From NCBI GenBank assembly GCA_958510825.1, contig OY294048.1, positions 29,353,026 through 29,417,025 on the forward strand: a DNA stretch of 64,000 nucleotides, read 5' to 3'. Source of the stretch: Brachypterus glaber (Eukaryota > Arthropoda > Insecta > Coleoptera > Kateretidae). Numbering within the stretch: the stretch's first letter is position 1; each line of letters begins with the position of its first letter. The notes below the pieces were generated by a model. The model did not search any database and had not been told where the DNA came from. It was given only the letters and a program-made list of their open reading frames with translations. Positions 32,874 through 43,543 of the stretch are shown here, piece by piece. The position numbers and the translations under genes are program-made.

Positions 32874-33066
32874 TATATTATTCACAGTATTAGCATTTTC
32901 CCAAATATTTAAAATAAAATAATTAAAAAAAAAAACGAAATGTTTTTGAAAACAAAAATTTGAAAATGGAAGTTTTTTTTTAAGTTTAACCCCCATAACT
33001 TTTTTGTTTTTGGGAGGATTACTTTAAAAATTGGTAGAATTGCTCCTTATAATAAAAGTAATGTTG

Positions 33067-33514
33067 TTCCAAAAAATTAACGTTAATCGTAATTTTCTTT
33101 CAGCTTTTCGTTTTCTTTCTTTTTTTTTATTTTTTCATGAAACAAATTTGTATCCAAGAATTTTTTGTGTAGGACGATTTTTGAAAATTTTGGAAAATTC
33201 AAAACTACGCTCTGCGAATAATATAAAAATCTGGGTTTAGGACACTTTGCCAAAGTCTATGAGAAAAATTATTCTACAACTTATCTTTTGTTCCAAAAAA
33301 GTAACGTTAATCGTAATTTTCTTTCAGCTTTTCGTTTTCTTTCTTTTTTTTTATTTTTTCATGAAACAAATTTGTATCCAAGAATTTTTTGTGTAAGACG
33401 ATTTTTGAAAATTTTGTAAAATTCAAAACTACGCGCTGCGAATAATATAAAAATCTGGGTTTAGGACACATTGTCAAAGTCTATGAGAAAAACATTTTCT
33501 ACAACTTATCTTTT
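33067..33514. repeat. 224-bp tandem duplication
   Basis: Units begin TTCCAAAAAA and end ACAACTTATCTTTT. They differ at only a few positions, so the duplication is young relative to repeat H. Confidence 0.85.
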
Positions 33515-33662
33515 CAATTATATTTTTAAAAAATTATCAAGAAATCAGTGGTTTTGATAATTTCACATGTCAATCAGAGTAATTTAAATTTAATTGGTTG
33601 AAAGTTAAAAAGTTAAGATATTTAATAAGTCATTGTAATTTATTTCGTTTGGACTTTTTATA

Positions 33663-34728
33663 GGGGGAGTTTGGGACGCTTCCTATAGTTTTTACAGATT
33701 TCGTTGTAGAATCTTTTAAATATTTTTAATTCTATTTTTTCTTTTATCAATCAAAGTATACTGGAAATTCAATAAAACCTGCAGTGACTCATACATCTAC
33801 TACTTTCGCATAAGGGGTCCGCCTTTGCGAAGCTTCGAACTGGTATGATCTTCACCTTTTACCACACATTCACAACTGAGTCACTGAATTTCCAGTATAA
33901 TATGAATTTAGCTATAGAAAAAATATACTAAAGAAATTTTAATTTAAATTAAAATGCAAACAAAAAAATGTGTTTTTAAAACCTTCTGCAAACTGTATGA
34001 ATGTGCCCCTCTGTGGGGTACCTTCGTGAAGCATCGTACAGTAAAAAAGATCTGTGTTGCTAGTGCGTTTATTATTATCCGAGTTATTAATACATTAATG
34101 GAAAATAAACCTACAAAAAAAACAACATTACAATTTTAAATTTAAATTAAATTTGAGTGGTTGGTTGCTGGTCGGAACTCTCCTCATCTACTTCCCTTTT
34201 AAAGCCACTTCTTGTAAGTTTTTTCTTATATTTCTTTACCATATGGTATAAAAATATAAGAAAAAAATTCTAAAAAAAATTAACATATCAAATTTATATA
34301 CCCAGCAAAACATTACCGTGGATCTGAAGAAGGCACATTTATACACACCTGTACGAATTTACCCCTTCGACACCGTATGAATCTACCCCTTATGCCGTTA
34401 TTTATATTTTGTAACAATTCTCAAGATTCAAGTATAAATACTTCCATATTTATTATTAAAACATAATTTTGACTATGTTTACTTACATTACAAAAAATAC
34501 CTGAAACAAAAAGCACTTTATATCCCACATACACCAAATAAAATTGTAGGTGACAAAGTAGTTTTAAGAGCGTTAAAACAGTTTTTTACTGTACTACTCT
34601 TGATGGTGGCAGATCTGTCAAAAAAAGAGCTATGTGCTGACGCAAATGCGAGTAATGAAACCTTTTGGTTTTTAGGTAAGATAAGATGTACGAATGTGCC
34701 CCGTGTACGAATGGTCCCAAACTCCCCC
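33663..34728. mobile_element. TA-flanked element with internal CCCC motifs and a nested MITE
   Basis: Inverted ends GGGGGAGTTTGGGAC and GTCCCAAACTCCCCC with TA flanks (33661-33662, 34729-34730). Motifs of the type GTACGAAT-GTGCCCC recur inside (about 33985, 34005, 34350, 34378, 34689). A 143-bp MITE (33757-33899) with ends TATACTGGAAATTCA/TGAATTTCCAGTATA is nested near the left. No transposase. Confidence 0.7.
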
Positions 34729-34730
34729 TA

Positions 34731-35027
34731 TGTCATGCATATATTAAATAAAGTAGTTATTTATAGAGGCTGTTTCCAAAAATACTTAAGTTTTGTATGA
34801 AATAAGATTTGTATAAGAAGTTACTCAAAATACTAATTATTTAAAGTCCTATTAAATTTTAAGTTTCGTAATTTGCAAACCATAAAAACACAAATATTTT
34901 TAAATGGATTGTAATTTCTAGGTGAAATAAAAGCAAGAGTTATTTATTCACACCGTATATTAAAGTTGTAATAGCGATGCTATTAATTTAAAGAAGGAGA
35001 TAATATCAGAATTTTATATCAAGCATT
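34731..35027. other. No gene seen
   Basis: AT-rich; nothing recognised. Confidence 0.35.
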
Positions 35028-35240
35028 TCAGGTGTTCATATACCCAGACGATCTATCAAATAAATTAAATGTGTTGCCACTGCCTCGTAATATATCATTG
35101 TTTCTAAAGTGCAGACTGAATATTATCTGGATATTTAGCTTTAATATCTTCACCAAAAAGTCACTAAACAAGTCGTAAGCATTTGACTGACATTTCAAAA
35201 CATAAATATGAGCCGTTTCAATACAAAGTTTGGGGGTGCG
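35028..35240 (-). pseudogene. Unrecognised coding-like segment
   Basis: A minus-strand frame reads CIETAHIYVLKCQSNAYDLF, later NNDILRGSGNTFNLFD and ends YMNT with a TGA. It has a fairly protein-like mixture and many RNY codons. The frame continues upstream past a perfect hairpin (35236-35258, GTGCGAGGT/ACCTCGCAC) to an ATG at 35309, but that part is less convincing. No family recognised; it could be a transposon relic or a last exon, or chance. Confidence 0.25.
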
Positions 35241-35309
35241 AGGTAAAGAACCTCGCACACTCTTTATATGATTTTGGCTTTGGTGGATTTGGCTAATTTT
35301 GTAACTCAT

Positions 35310-36168
35310 TGGTAAATATTTTATCTGATCAAAACTATTCTTGTTCTGTTTTAATTAAATTGCTAGTTTTTGAGTAATGCGGATTTAAATATGAACAATT
35401 GACGCATAACTTTTAACTGATTTTCTGAAAGTAATTGTACGTTATTTGATATGATAACAATTACTCTACAAAGGGAAAGGCCTCTGGTATAAAAATAGTC
35501 CACCTGACTGAGGGGAGGAGGTGCGAGCATTTTAAAAATTGGGAATATAACAACTGTTATACGTCATATTTTTTTTTGTAAACAAAATGTGGGTATATTT
35601 ATATATTTACCCGTAATCACAGACGTGTGGCCTGTTAGACATACTCTGGAAGTAGATTTTGCGGAATATCCCTTCTACGTGCACTTATAGGTTTGTACTA
35701 TCAGTAGAGAGACAGGACTCACAGTTGTCAGTCAGTTTGTGCATAACTCTATGTTTTATAAGATTATTGACGTGTGTAAGTATCCATAAGACCTCAGGTC
35801 TGTAGTTATGTTAGTATTTTAAACTTTATATATTTTTTAATCGGACAACTTTTTGCAGCTTTGCAATAAAAAAATATGTAAAAATTAACCAAAAAGCGAA
35901 ATGCAGTTTTAAAAATATTAAAAAACACAATTTTTAGTTTGTTTTTTCTTACAAAGGCAAGTAACCATCTGAGAGACGTGGTGTCTGTGGCAGTGAGACT
36001 AAAATTTCTGTGGTTACGGGTTAATGCAAAGATTACCGAGAGGACAAATATAAAACTCTGAAGAAGAGTTAAATTTGATTTATCTAGGGGGAAAAGCTTT
36101 GGCATGAGAAATTGCTCGTTTCTTACCCCTTACAATGGACTACTATTTTTAATATAGGAAATATAACT
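35310..36168. other. No gene; flank of the LTR element
   Basis: A less AT-rich patch at 35600-35800 contains an arthropod initiator-like GTCAGTCAGTTTGTG (about 35729-35743), with no TATA box or open frame. Otherwise nothing. Confidence 0.35.
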
Positions 36169-36173
36169 ATTGT
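36169..36173. repeat. 5-bp target-site duplication, left
   Basis: ATTGT directly before the left LTR, repeated at 42844-42848. Confidence 0.9.
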
Positions 36174-36588
36174 TGGAGCACGCGGGACTGCTCTATTAAA
36201 TCTATTTTTCACAAAAAAAGCACGAATAGAATATGTTCATTACAAAAAATAGCACTGACCTTTTTCTTCAGTTTTTCTTGATCCAAGGGTACCCTTGATG
36301 TGGTTTCCAGTCTGGTGTCTCACGATGCACAAAATGTTTATAAAATAATAACAAATAGCGGAGATTATATCAAAAAACGAACTAATTTTAAGCGGAGCGA
36401 TTTTAACACGTTTCCATGTTTTTGAATTCTAAACTGAACTCTCTGTTTCTGCGGTTGCGCAGCAAAATGTAAAAATGTCACAAAATGAAGCGCGGAATTT
36501 TAAAGTTTAAATATAATTTGATTTGTACAAATTATAAAAGTATTAAAAATAAAAATATTAAAAATAGTAAAAAAATGAAAATCAAACA
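36174..36588 (-). repeat. 3' LTR of the BEL/Pao element
   Basis: 415 bp. On the plus strand it starts TGGAGCACGCGGG and ends AAATCAAACA. I found no difference from the right-hand copy when reading both side by side. Confidence 0.95.
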
Positions 36589-36603
36589 TTCTGCCCACCA
36601 AAA
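36589..36603 (-). other. Polypurine-tract candidate
   Basis: On the minus strand TTTTGGTGGGCAGAA abuts the 3' LTR. It is purine-rich but has pyrimidine interruptions. Position just before the 3' LTR is as expected for plus-strand priming. Confidence 0.6.
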
Positions 36604-36694
36604 TACATGGTATTTTAAGCAAGAAAAAAAAAAAAAAAAATAAGTAAAATTAAGAGAAAAAAAAAATAATAATAGCTAAACTAATATAGATAAA

Positions 36695-39600
36695 TTATTC
36701 ATTGGACGGTAAAGGACACAATTTATTTACTGGTCTTTTAAGAAGTCCATTAGAAGTTAATAACGTTACAACTCTACATACACCATCTGACCCGCAATGA
36801 AGCTCTTTAACACGAGCTAGTTTCCAAGACAACGGCGGTAAATTCTCATGTTTGATGAGAACTAGAGTACCAATTTTAATATTTTCTATGTTTTTTGTCC
36901 AACGTTCTCTCTGTTGCAAATTGTACAAATATTCAGACGAGAATCTTTTCCAAAAGCTCTGATGAAGACTTTGAATAAGTTGCCAGCGATTTAAGCGTGA
37001 AATATTAACATTGGTAAGTTCAGGATCAGGTATGACGGAGAGTGGAGCGAGAGTTAGGAAATGACCTGGAGTTAGTACACTCAGGTCTGAGGGATCAGAC
37101 GAAAGTGGACAGAGCGGACGAGAGTTTAATACCGCTTCAATTTGTACGAGTAAGGTATAAAACTCCTCATAAGATAAGATTTGTTGCCCAGTTACGCGGT
37201 AAATGTGAGTCTTAACCGATTTCACAGCGCTTTCAAAAAGACCCCCAAAATGTGAACCACTAGGTGGGTTCAGCGACCATTTAATTTTTTCTATTTCGGC
37301 GGCTTGTTCAAAATATAAATCGATTTCTTTGCGCGCAGCTACGAAATTGGTCCCGTTATCAGAATAGAGGGTACTAGGCCGACCGCGGCGGGAACAAAAG
37401 CGGCGAAAAGCAGCTAAAAAAGCTTCCATGGTTAAATCAGAGGCTAGCTCTAAATGTATCGCTTTGGTTGCAGCGCAAACAAAAAGGCAAATATAGGCCT
37501 TTTGAGTTTTAACCCCACGATGCTTGCTAAGGGTTATGGAAAAGGGCCCAGCATAATCAGTCATAGTGCATTGGAAAGCCTTGGCGGCGGAAAGTCGGCA
37601 AGCAGGTAAGTCGCCCATAAAGGGCTGCCGAGTAATAGGTCGGGCACGAAAGCAACGGATGCATTGGGAAAGACAATGTCGAATGGCACGTTTAGGGGAA
37701 AGTATCCAAAAATTTTGCGTAATTAAGTAGTGTAAGCTATTTAGACCAGCATGTAGATGCACTCGATGGCAATCTTCAATAATTAAGTAAGTTAATCTGT
37801 GACTTCTAGGTAAGAGAAGAGGGAATTTTTGATCATAACTAAGTTGCGAATGCGTAAGGCGTCCCCCTACCCGAATCAAACCGCTGTCGTCAAGGAAAGG
37901 GTTGAGTTTGCGCAAATCTTTGCATAAATTTATTTTATTTTTAATTTTCAACAAATCATCATGAAAAACAATAAACTGTACGCGTCGGATTAATGTGAGT
38001 AATGCAAGGTGAAGTTCGACCGCAAGAAAAGGTCCCACTTTGCGGTTATTGGAATTACGACAGTTATACGTGAAACGAAGTACGTAAGCAATAATACGTT
38101 TGATTTTAGCGAGCGAAGAAAACCTTTCTAATAATAAATCAAAAGAATTGTTCTCAATCATAGCGGTAAAGGTAAAATTCTTGGCTTCAGGTATGTTGTC
38201 AATTTCAATTTCTGCATTGATGGGCCATAGATCGCGTGAACCTTTTAACCAGTCCGGTCCTGCCCACCATAAGGTACTGTCTAATAATTGATTGGGTAAT
38301 AAACCCCGTGAAGCGGGATCCGCTGGGTTAGACGTCCCAGCAATATGAAAGAAGGAACTAGGCGGGACTCTTTCTTGGATATGACTGATTCTATTGCTGA
38401 CAAAGGTTTGCCAACGGTAAGGCGGCGATTTGACCCAAGCCAAAGTCACCTTACTATCTGTATAACAAAAAACGTTATCAATTTTAATAAATTCGGTATA
38501 AGTATTCACAATAGATTCAATTAAATCTGATAATAAGACTGCGGCGCATAACTCGATTTTAGGAATCGAAATTTTTTTAAGAGGTGCGACTTTAGTTTTA
38601 GCGGAAATCAAAGTTACGCAAGGGTCAACGTCTTTGCGTTCAAACCGAAAATAAATCACAGCGGCGAACCCCTTTTCTGATCCATCTGCGAATCCGTGAA
38701 TTTCGCAAGAAGTATACTCATTATTGGGAATTAATTGTCGCGGTATTTTAAGATTTTCAAGCGCGGGTAATTCGACCTTATACTGTGACCAGCGTGACTG
38801 AATCTCGGGAGGAACCTGTGAGTCCCAGTCGAGTCCAAGAGTCCAAATAAGTTGGATCAAGTGTTTAGCAAAAAATGTTAAAGGTGCGAGAAATCCAATA
38901 GGATCGAAAATTCTAGCGAGTTCTGACAGAACACTACGTTTTGTACACGGTTTATCTAGTGGTTTAATTTTGTAAGAGAAGCAATCCGTATTGGGCAGCC
39001 AAATAAGGCCTAGAATTTTTATAATACTTTGCGTGTCGTCAAAAGAAAGCGGATCTTGTGAGCGGAGTGCGGGAGGAATATTATTTAATAATGCAGGGTG
39101 ATTAGCAGCCCATTTGTGTAGAGTAAACCCACCTTTTGTAAACAACGAGATAAGTTGCGACTGTAGCAAAAGGGTACCTTTAATTGTGTTCGCACCAAAC
39201 GCGGCGTCGTCCACATAGATATGTTTTGGTAATGACTCGCACACTTGCGGAAAATTTGACTGCTCGTCGATACAAAGTTGCTGTATAGTGCGATTAGCAA
39301 GATATGGACTAGAGGTCAGCCCGTAAGTTACCGTATTTAGTTGATATTCACGAATGGGATCCCTTGGCGAAGATCTCCATAGAATACGCTGAAATTTGCG
39401 GTGTTCTGGCGTAATCAATATGTTTCTAAACATTTGTTTCACGTCAGTGGAAAATACGTATGTAAAGGCCCGAAATTTCAACAATAAAGAAGCGATATCG
39501 TTTTGCAGTTTTGGTCCAGGCAAAAGCGTACAATTTAGGGAAAGCCCTTCAGAGTTCTTAGCGGAGCCATCAAAGACCACGCGCAACTTTAAATTCTGTC

Positions 39601-41896
39601 TTACCCCATGATGCGGTATGAAATAACAGTCATTATCAGTGCATTTTTCAACTAAGGACATATGTCCAGTATCAACATAATCTTTCATAAAGGCGATGTA
39701 ATCGTCATAGAGTAATTTATCATTGACTAAGCGGCGTTCTAGAGATAAAAAGCGGCGAATAGCAATATTGCGGGAATCCCCAAAGACCTTTGGGGTAGGA
39801 TCGCGAAAGGGCAAGTGTACTATGTACTTTCCCGAAGGGTCACGAGCGAGCGTATCGGTAAATATTTTTTCACACAGTAATTCATCCGGTGAAAATGTGA
39901 GCGGCGTTTTAGGAGCCTCCTCCAAGGTCCAGAAATTTTTCAAAATATCATCAAGCGAATCAGAAGCGTTAGTAGCGGTAAAAAATTGATTAATCTTAGA
40001 GTTATGTTTTTTAGCGTTATTTAATGAAGTATTTCCCATTAAAATCCAACCTACTACGGTATGAACGGCAGTAGGTAACTGACGGCTGTCATCATGAATG
40101 ACGGAGCCTGTCAAAAGATGCGGAAGTAAGTCTGAGCCTATAAGGCCGTCAACTTTAGCGGGGCGGAAAAACTCTTTGTCGGCAAGACATAAGTTTTTAA
40201 TATGATAATAGTTATCGGTGTAAATAAATTCATTAGGCATTGAATCGGCTATTTTATTTACAATTAAGGCCGTTAAATCAAAAGAATATTCAGGATAAAT
40301 CATAGAGCGCAGTGTTGTCTCGATCATACCTTCAGTGGTAGTTGACGTGTTACTAATACCATAAATAGACTGAGTACAATGACCTTTTGCAAGGCCTAAC
40401 CGAGTAGAACATTCTGAAGTAATAAAACTAGTTTGCGATCCTGAATCCAAAAGAACACGAATTGGGTGGAAAGTCCCTTTACAATCTTTTAATTCAACTA
40501 TAGCTGTGGGCAATAAAGTATTTGTAGAATTTGAATTATTTTTTCCATTAAATGCTCTAGATTGACTGGACGGTGCGATATAGCGAGCAGGGTCATCATC
40601 GAGTTGCCTGCCGGGACACTCGGCCTTTGCGGTGCGTCCACTCTCAACGTTGTTCATTGGCGTATCATTGAAGTGAATTAAACTGTGATGTCTCTTACGA
40701 CAAACAAAACAAGTTGAGTTACTTTTACAAAATTTAAATGTATGTTGGGTAGATAAGCAATTCACACATAAATTATGCTGTTTTACAAATTGATATCTAT
40801 CCTGAGGACTTCTATTATGAAAAGTTTGACATTTATAAATATTATGATCAAAACTCCCACAAGGGCATTTTGGCGAATTATTCGTATTTACAAAGAAATT
40901 AGCGGTTTGCGGTTTGCTAAACTTAGCTTCATATTTAATGGGCGGTTTCTGAGTCGTATTTTCACGCGAGGTAGAATAAGCGACAGTTTCTAATGCGGTA
41001 CACTGTTTTTCTAAGAAATCTTTTAATTCGGAATACTTAGGAATTTCATTTGAAGCGTTTTGTAATTCAAAACGTTTTATAGTTGAGGAGTCAAGCCGTT
41101 TAATTAACATGTGAAAAAGTATGAAATCCCAGTGCCTTACTGGCAGCTTTAAAGTTTTAAGAGACTCTAAATTTTCAGAAAAAACGTCTAATAAATTACG
41201 TAGACCTGAGGCAGATTCGGAGGTGAGTTTAGGGCATGACTCTATGGTTTTCCAGCAATTAGAGGCTTGAGCCCTTCTGTTCGAATACCTTTCAACAAGC
41301 ATATCATAAGCAATCTGATAATTGTTGTTGGTAAGAGCCAATGACCTTATGTGGGACAAAGCGTCACCCTTAAGTGATGAAAGCATGTACGAGAACTTTT
41401 CCACACTGTTGAGGGATTCGTTCCAGTGTATAAGCGAATTGAAAAGGTCTATATATGTAGGAAAATCTTTAATTTTTCCATCAAAATTATTAAGCGAGAG
41501 TTGCGGAAGACGGACATTAGGATGGGATTGAGCGGGAGCGACAGGACCCACAGGACCCATAGGACGATCTTCAAATAGCGTAGCGCAGATGGCTTTAACT
41601 GAATAAAAGGCTTCATCAAACTGGTTCTGAATATCGTACTGTGGATTCAAATCAACATCTGGATCTGTCATTCTATTAATTACAGCATTATGTGCCTTTT
41701 GAAATTCCTTTTTAATATTATCCAAATCACGAGAAATGCCCCGCAAGCGACCCTGAAGCGAATCGTCATGTACTGCACGATTTGCGAGATTTAAGTGCGT
41801 GCGCATGCGGTGCATTGCAGCATCTCGCTGTATGAGTGAAACAGAGCGAGCAGCAGGAGCTGCATTTCCCTGATCTGGATTTTCAGGATTGGGCAT
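36695..41896 (-). CDS. BEL/Pao Gag-Pol polyprotein, intact
   Basis: A 1,733-aa frame from ATG at 41896; nine further codons upstream open only at TTG. Residues from this ATG. Gag: DUF1759-type region about 130-300, then CCHC-type knuckles at about 344-356, 377-390 (C-X2-C-X4-H-X4-C) and 396-408. Aspartic protease (DUF1758-type): LLDSGSQ with D484. Reverse transcriptase: TDV D818 and YVDD 894-897. RNase H (Peptidase_A17-type region): D1071, E1115, D1147 and D1193. Integrase: H1377/H1382/C1412/C1415 zinc site and D1447, D1513, E1555. A DUF5641-type C-terminus covers about 1640-1730. All catalytic residues I expect are present and there is no frameshift or stop. It makes the structural and enzymatic proteins for reverse transcription and integration; domain names follow known BEL/Pao family architecture. 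Confidence 0.96.
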   Translation of the reverse strand: MPNPENPDQGNAAPAARSVSLIQRDAAMHRMRTHLNLANRAVHDDSLQGRLRGISRDLDNIKKEFQKAHNAVINRMTDPDVDLNPQYDIQNQFDEAFYSVKAICATLFEDRPMGPVGPVAPAQSHPNVRLPQLSLNNFDGKIKDFPTYIDLFNSLIHWNESLNSVEKFSYMLSSLKGDALSHIRSLALTNNNYQIAYDMLVERYSNRRAQASNCWKTIESCPKLTSESASGLRNLLDVFSENLESLKTLKLPVRHWDFILFHMLIKRLDSSTIKRFELQNASNEIPKYSELKDFLEKQCTALETVAYSTSRENTTQKPPIKYEAKFSKPQTANFFVNTNNSPKCPCGSFDHNIYKCQTFHNRSPQDRYQFVKQHNLCVNCLSTQHTFKFCKSNSTCFVCRKRHHSLIHFNDTPMNNVESGRTAKAECPGRQLDDDPARYIAPSSQSRAFNGKNNSNSTNTLLPTAIVELKDCKGTFHPIRVLLDSGSQTSFITSECSTRLGLAKGHCTQSIYGISNTSTTTEGMIETTLRSMIYPEYSFDLTALIVNKIADSMPNEFIYTDNYYHIKNLCLADKEFFRPAKVDGLIGSDLLPHLLTGSVIHDDSRQLPTAVHTVVGWILMGNTSLNNAKKHNSKINQFFTATNASDSLDDILKNFWTLEEAPKTPLTFSPDELLCEKIFTDTLARDPSGKYIVHLPFRDPTPKVFGDSRNIAIRRFLSLERRLVNDKLLYDDYIAFMKDYVDTGHMSLVEKCTDNDCYFIPHHGVRQNLKLRVVFDGSAKNSEGLSLNCTLLPGPKLQNDIASLLLKFRAFTYVFSTDVKQMFRNILITPEHRKFQRILWRSSPRDPIREYQLNTVTYGLTSSPYLANRTIQQLCIDEQSNFPQVCESLPKHIYVDDAAFGANTIKGTLLLQSQLISLFTKGGFTLHKWAANHPALLNNIPPALRSQDPLSFDDTQSIIKILGLIWLPNTDCFSYKIKPLDKPCTKRSVLSELARIFDPIGFLAPLTFFAKHLIQLIWTLGLDWDSQVPPEIQSRWSQYKVELPALENLKIPRQLIPNNEYTSCEIHGFADGSEKGFAAVIYFRFERKDVDPCVTLISAKTKVAPLKKISIPKIELCAAVLLSDLIESIVNTYTEFIKIDNVFCYTDSKVTLAWVKSPPYRWQTFVSNRISHIQERVPPSSFFHIAGTSNPADPASRGLLPNQLLDSTLWWAGPDWLKGSRDLWPINAEIEIDNIPEAKNFTFTAMIENNSFDLLLERFSSLAKIKRIIAYVLRFTYNCRNSNNRKVGPFLAVELHLALLTLIRRVQFIVFHDDLLKIKNKINLCKDLRKLNPFLDDSGLIRVGGRLTHSQLSYDQKFPLLLPRSHRLTYLIIEDCHRVHLHAGLNSLHYLITQNFWILSPKRAIRHCLSQCIRCFRARPITRQPFMGDLPACRLSAAKAFQCTMTDYAGPFSITLSKHRGVKTQKAYICLFVCAATKAIHLELASDLTMEAFLAAFRRFCSRRGRPSTLYSDNGTNFVAARKEIDLYFEQAAEIEKIKWSLNPPSGSHFGGLFESAVKSVKTHIYRVTGQQILSYEEFYTLLVQIEAVLNSRPLCPLSSDPSDLSVLTPGHFLTLAPLSVIPDPELTNVNISRLNRWQLIQSLHQSFWKRFSSEYLYNLQQRERWTKNIENIKIGTLVLIKHENLPPLSWKLARVKELHCGSDGVCRVVTLLTSNGLLKRPVNKLCPLPSNE

Positions 41897-42428
41897 AGTG
41901 CGACAAAAAACAATGAAAGTCAAAAGTAAAAGAAAAAAAAAATAAAAAATTCAACCCAAAGCGATTATTAACCTGTTAAAAAACGGAGCGGAGCATACAA
42001 ACTAAAACAAAAATATGAATTTTGTATAATACAAAATATGCGGTGCGAATAATTGTATGCTTAACAAAAATAGAATGTTTTAAACAAATTAATAATAATG
42101 AAAGGTACGCCCATGTCAATCAGCTGAGCAGGTTGTCTTGTTTGAATTAAAGCAAACGCGTGTGGTTTTTTTGTGTAATTTTTTTTTAATCACACCAAAA
42201 TAAAATTGAAATTGTGCGAGTAAGATAGCGTATACAGAGCTATATGTGTTAGACAAAGAAGCTAAAATAGCACGTACAAGGTGAGGCAGACGTATGCAAA
42301 ATGAATGGTGAAGAGAGAGACAGACATATACTAAAGTGACTATTTTAAATTCAATTTTTGGAGAAAATAGACAAATTTTAAGAATAGAAGATGCTAGATC
42401 ACGGATAAATCCGGCTCGAAGGACCAAA
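41897..42428 (-). other. 5' untranslated leader of the BEL/Pao element
   Basis: About 530 bp between the 5' LTR and the gag ATG, including the primer-binding site. Open frames here have no protein-like features and overlap the leader by chance. Confidence 0.8.
42407..42426 (-). promoter_or_regulatory. Primer-binding site complementary to tRNA-Tyr
   Basis: Two bases inside the 5' LTR the minus strand reads TGGTCCTTCGAGCCGGAT and two more bases, complementary over 20 nt to the 3' end of insect tRNA-Tyr including CCA, as I remember that tRNA. This primes minus-strand DNA synthesis. Confidence 0.85.
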
Positions 42429-42843
42429 TGGAGCACGCGGGACTGCTCTATTAAATCTATTTTTCACAAAAAAAGCACGAATAGAATATGTTCATTACAA
42501 AAAATAGCACTGACCTTTTTCTTCAGTTTTTCTTGATCCAAGGGTACCCTTGATGTGGTTTCCAGTCTGGTGTCTCACGATGCACAAAATGTTTATAAAA
42601 TAATAACAAATAGCGGAGATTATATCAAAAAACGAACTAATTTTAAGCGGAGCGATTTTAACACGTTTCCATGTTTTTGAATTCTAAACTGAACTCTCTG
42701 TTTCTGCGGTTGCGCAGCAAAATGTAAAAATGTCACAAAATGAAGCGCGGAATTTTAAAGTTTAAATATAATTTGATTTGTACAAATTATAAAAGTATTA
42801 AAAATAAAAATATTAAAAATAGTAAAAAAATGAAAATCAAACA
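42429..42843 (-). repeat. 5' LTR of the BEL/Pao element
   Basis: 415 bp, same sequence as the left LTR. Reading the minus strand it begins TGTTTGATTTTC and ends GCTCCA. An arthropod initiator-like TCAGTT on the minus strand (about 42687-42692) is a candidate transcription start; no strong TATA box is placed before it. Confidence 0.95.
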
Positions 42844-42848
42844 ATTGT
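42844..42848. repeat. 5-bp target-site duplication, right
   Basis: ATTGT, matching 36169-36173. Confidence 0.9.
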
Positions 42849-42883
42849 CATACGTTGTTGGAAAGTTATAAGGAATTGATGTA

Positions 42884-43543
42884 CAGTGTAGGGTGATCCA
42901 CCAAAATTTCGAATTGAAAAATATAGAGGTCTCACCTCTTAAATTTGTTCATTGGGGGTAATTGTATCATTCCTGTTTTGTTTCAGATTTTTTCAAAAAA
43001 ACCTAGATGTCGCTCACAGCCATTTTGTTTCTTTGGATTTTTATTTTTTTTAAGTCCGAAGGATTTTTTTTCAAATCTTTTTAACACGGCGCGGTATAAA
43101 GGGATAATAACCTAAAAAAAACAGAATGTTTTCTTTCAAAATGGCGAAGCTGTGCCCATTTAAGTTAGAAACTCTATTGCTTCATTTTAATCGTAATGAC
43201 AGGCATAAATTTTTTTTTTTCAAATGTTTTAAGACAATGAAAAACAAATTTTGTGGGTTTTCAAACTTAAAAGGGCACAGCTTCGCCATTTTGAAAGAAA
43301 ACTTTCTGATTTTTTTTGAGGTTATCCATTTACTATCCCTTTATAACATGTCTTATTAAAAAGATTTAAATAAAAAATTCTTTGACCTTAAAAAAAAAAT
43401 AAAAAAGCTTAAGAAACATACCTTTTTAAAAAATGGCTGTTAGCGACCTCTAGATTTTTTCAAAAATTCTGAAAAAAATCAGGGATTATACTCTACTCCA
43501 ATGAACAGATTTTTCAATTTGAAATTTTTGTTGAAATTGACTG
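42884..43543. mobile_element. TA-flanked foldback MITE
   Basis: Ends CAGTGTAGG and inverted CAGTCAATT lie next to TA on both sides. Arms of about 300 bp pair well inside: TTTCTTTCAAAATGGCGAAG and GCTGTGCCC on the left, GGGCACAGC and CTTCGCCATTTTGAAAGAAA on the right. No coding capacity. Confidence 0.75.

Larger units (their letters stand above)
32266..33514 (-). mobile_element. Dispersed repeat H, copy 3, with nested C MITE and tandem duplication
   Basis: The left end has AACAAGCCGTGAAGATATG. Homology stops at the TA-flanked C-family MITE (32307-32873) and resumes with TTATTCACAGTATTAGCATT. A block of about 224 bp starting TTCCAAAAAA is duplicated in tandem (33067-33290, 33291-33514) with few differences. 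Confidence 0.65.
36174..42843 (-). mobile_element. Complete BEL/Pao LTR retrotransposon
   Basis: 6,670 bp: two 415-bp LTRs that look identical by eye, TG...CA termini, a 5-bp target duplication, a primer-binding site, one intact gag-pol frame and a purine-rich tract. No envelope-like frame follows the polyprotein. Identical LTRs mean a very recent insertion, since the two are identical at integration. The element is on the minus strand, so its 5' LTR is the right-hand one. Confidence 0.97.

Noticed and set aside
37000..41600. Plus-strand and alternate-frame open frames within the polyprotein
   Set aside because: Shadows of the real minus-strand coding frame.
41897..41923. Nine-codon N-terminal extension of the BEL/Pao polyprotein
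   Set aside because: It begins with TTG; animal translation should start at the ATG at 41896.
42116..42436. 106-codon frame upstream of gag
   Set aside because: It overlaps the leader and primer-binding site, starts late and has no domain; no envelope gene is expected at that position.
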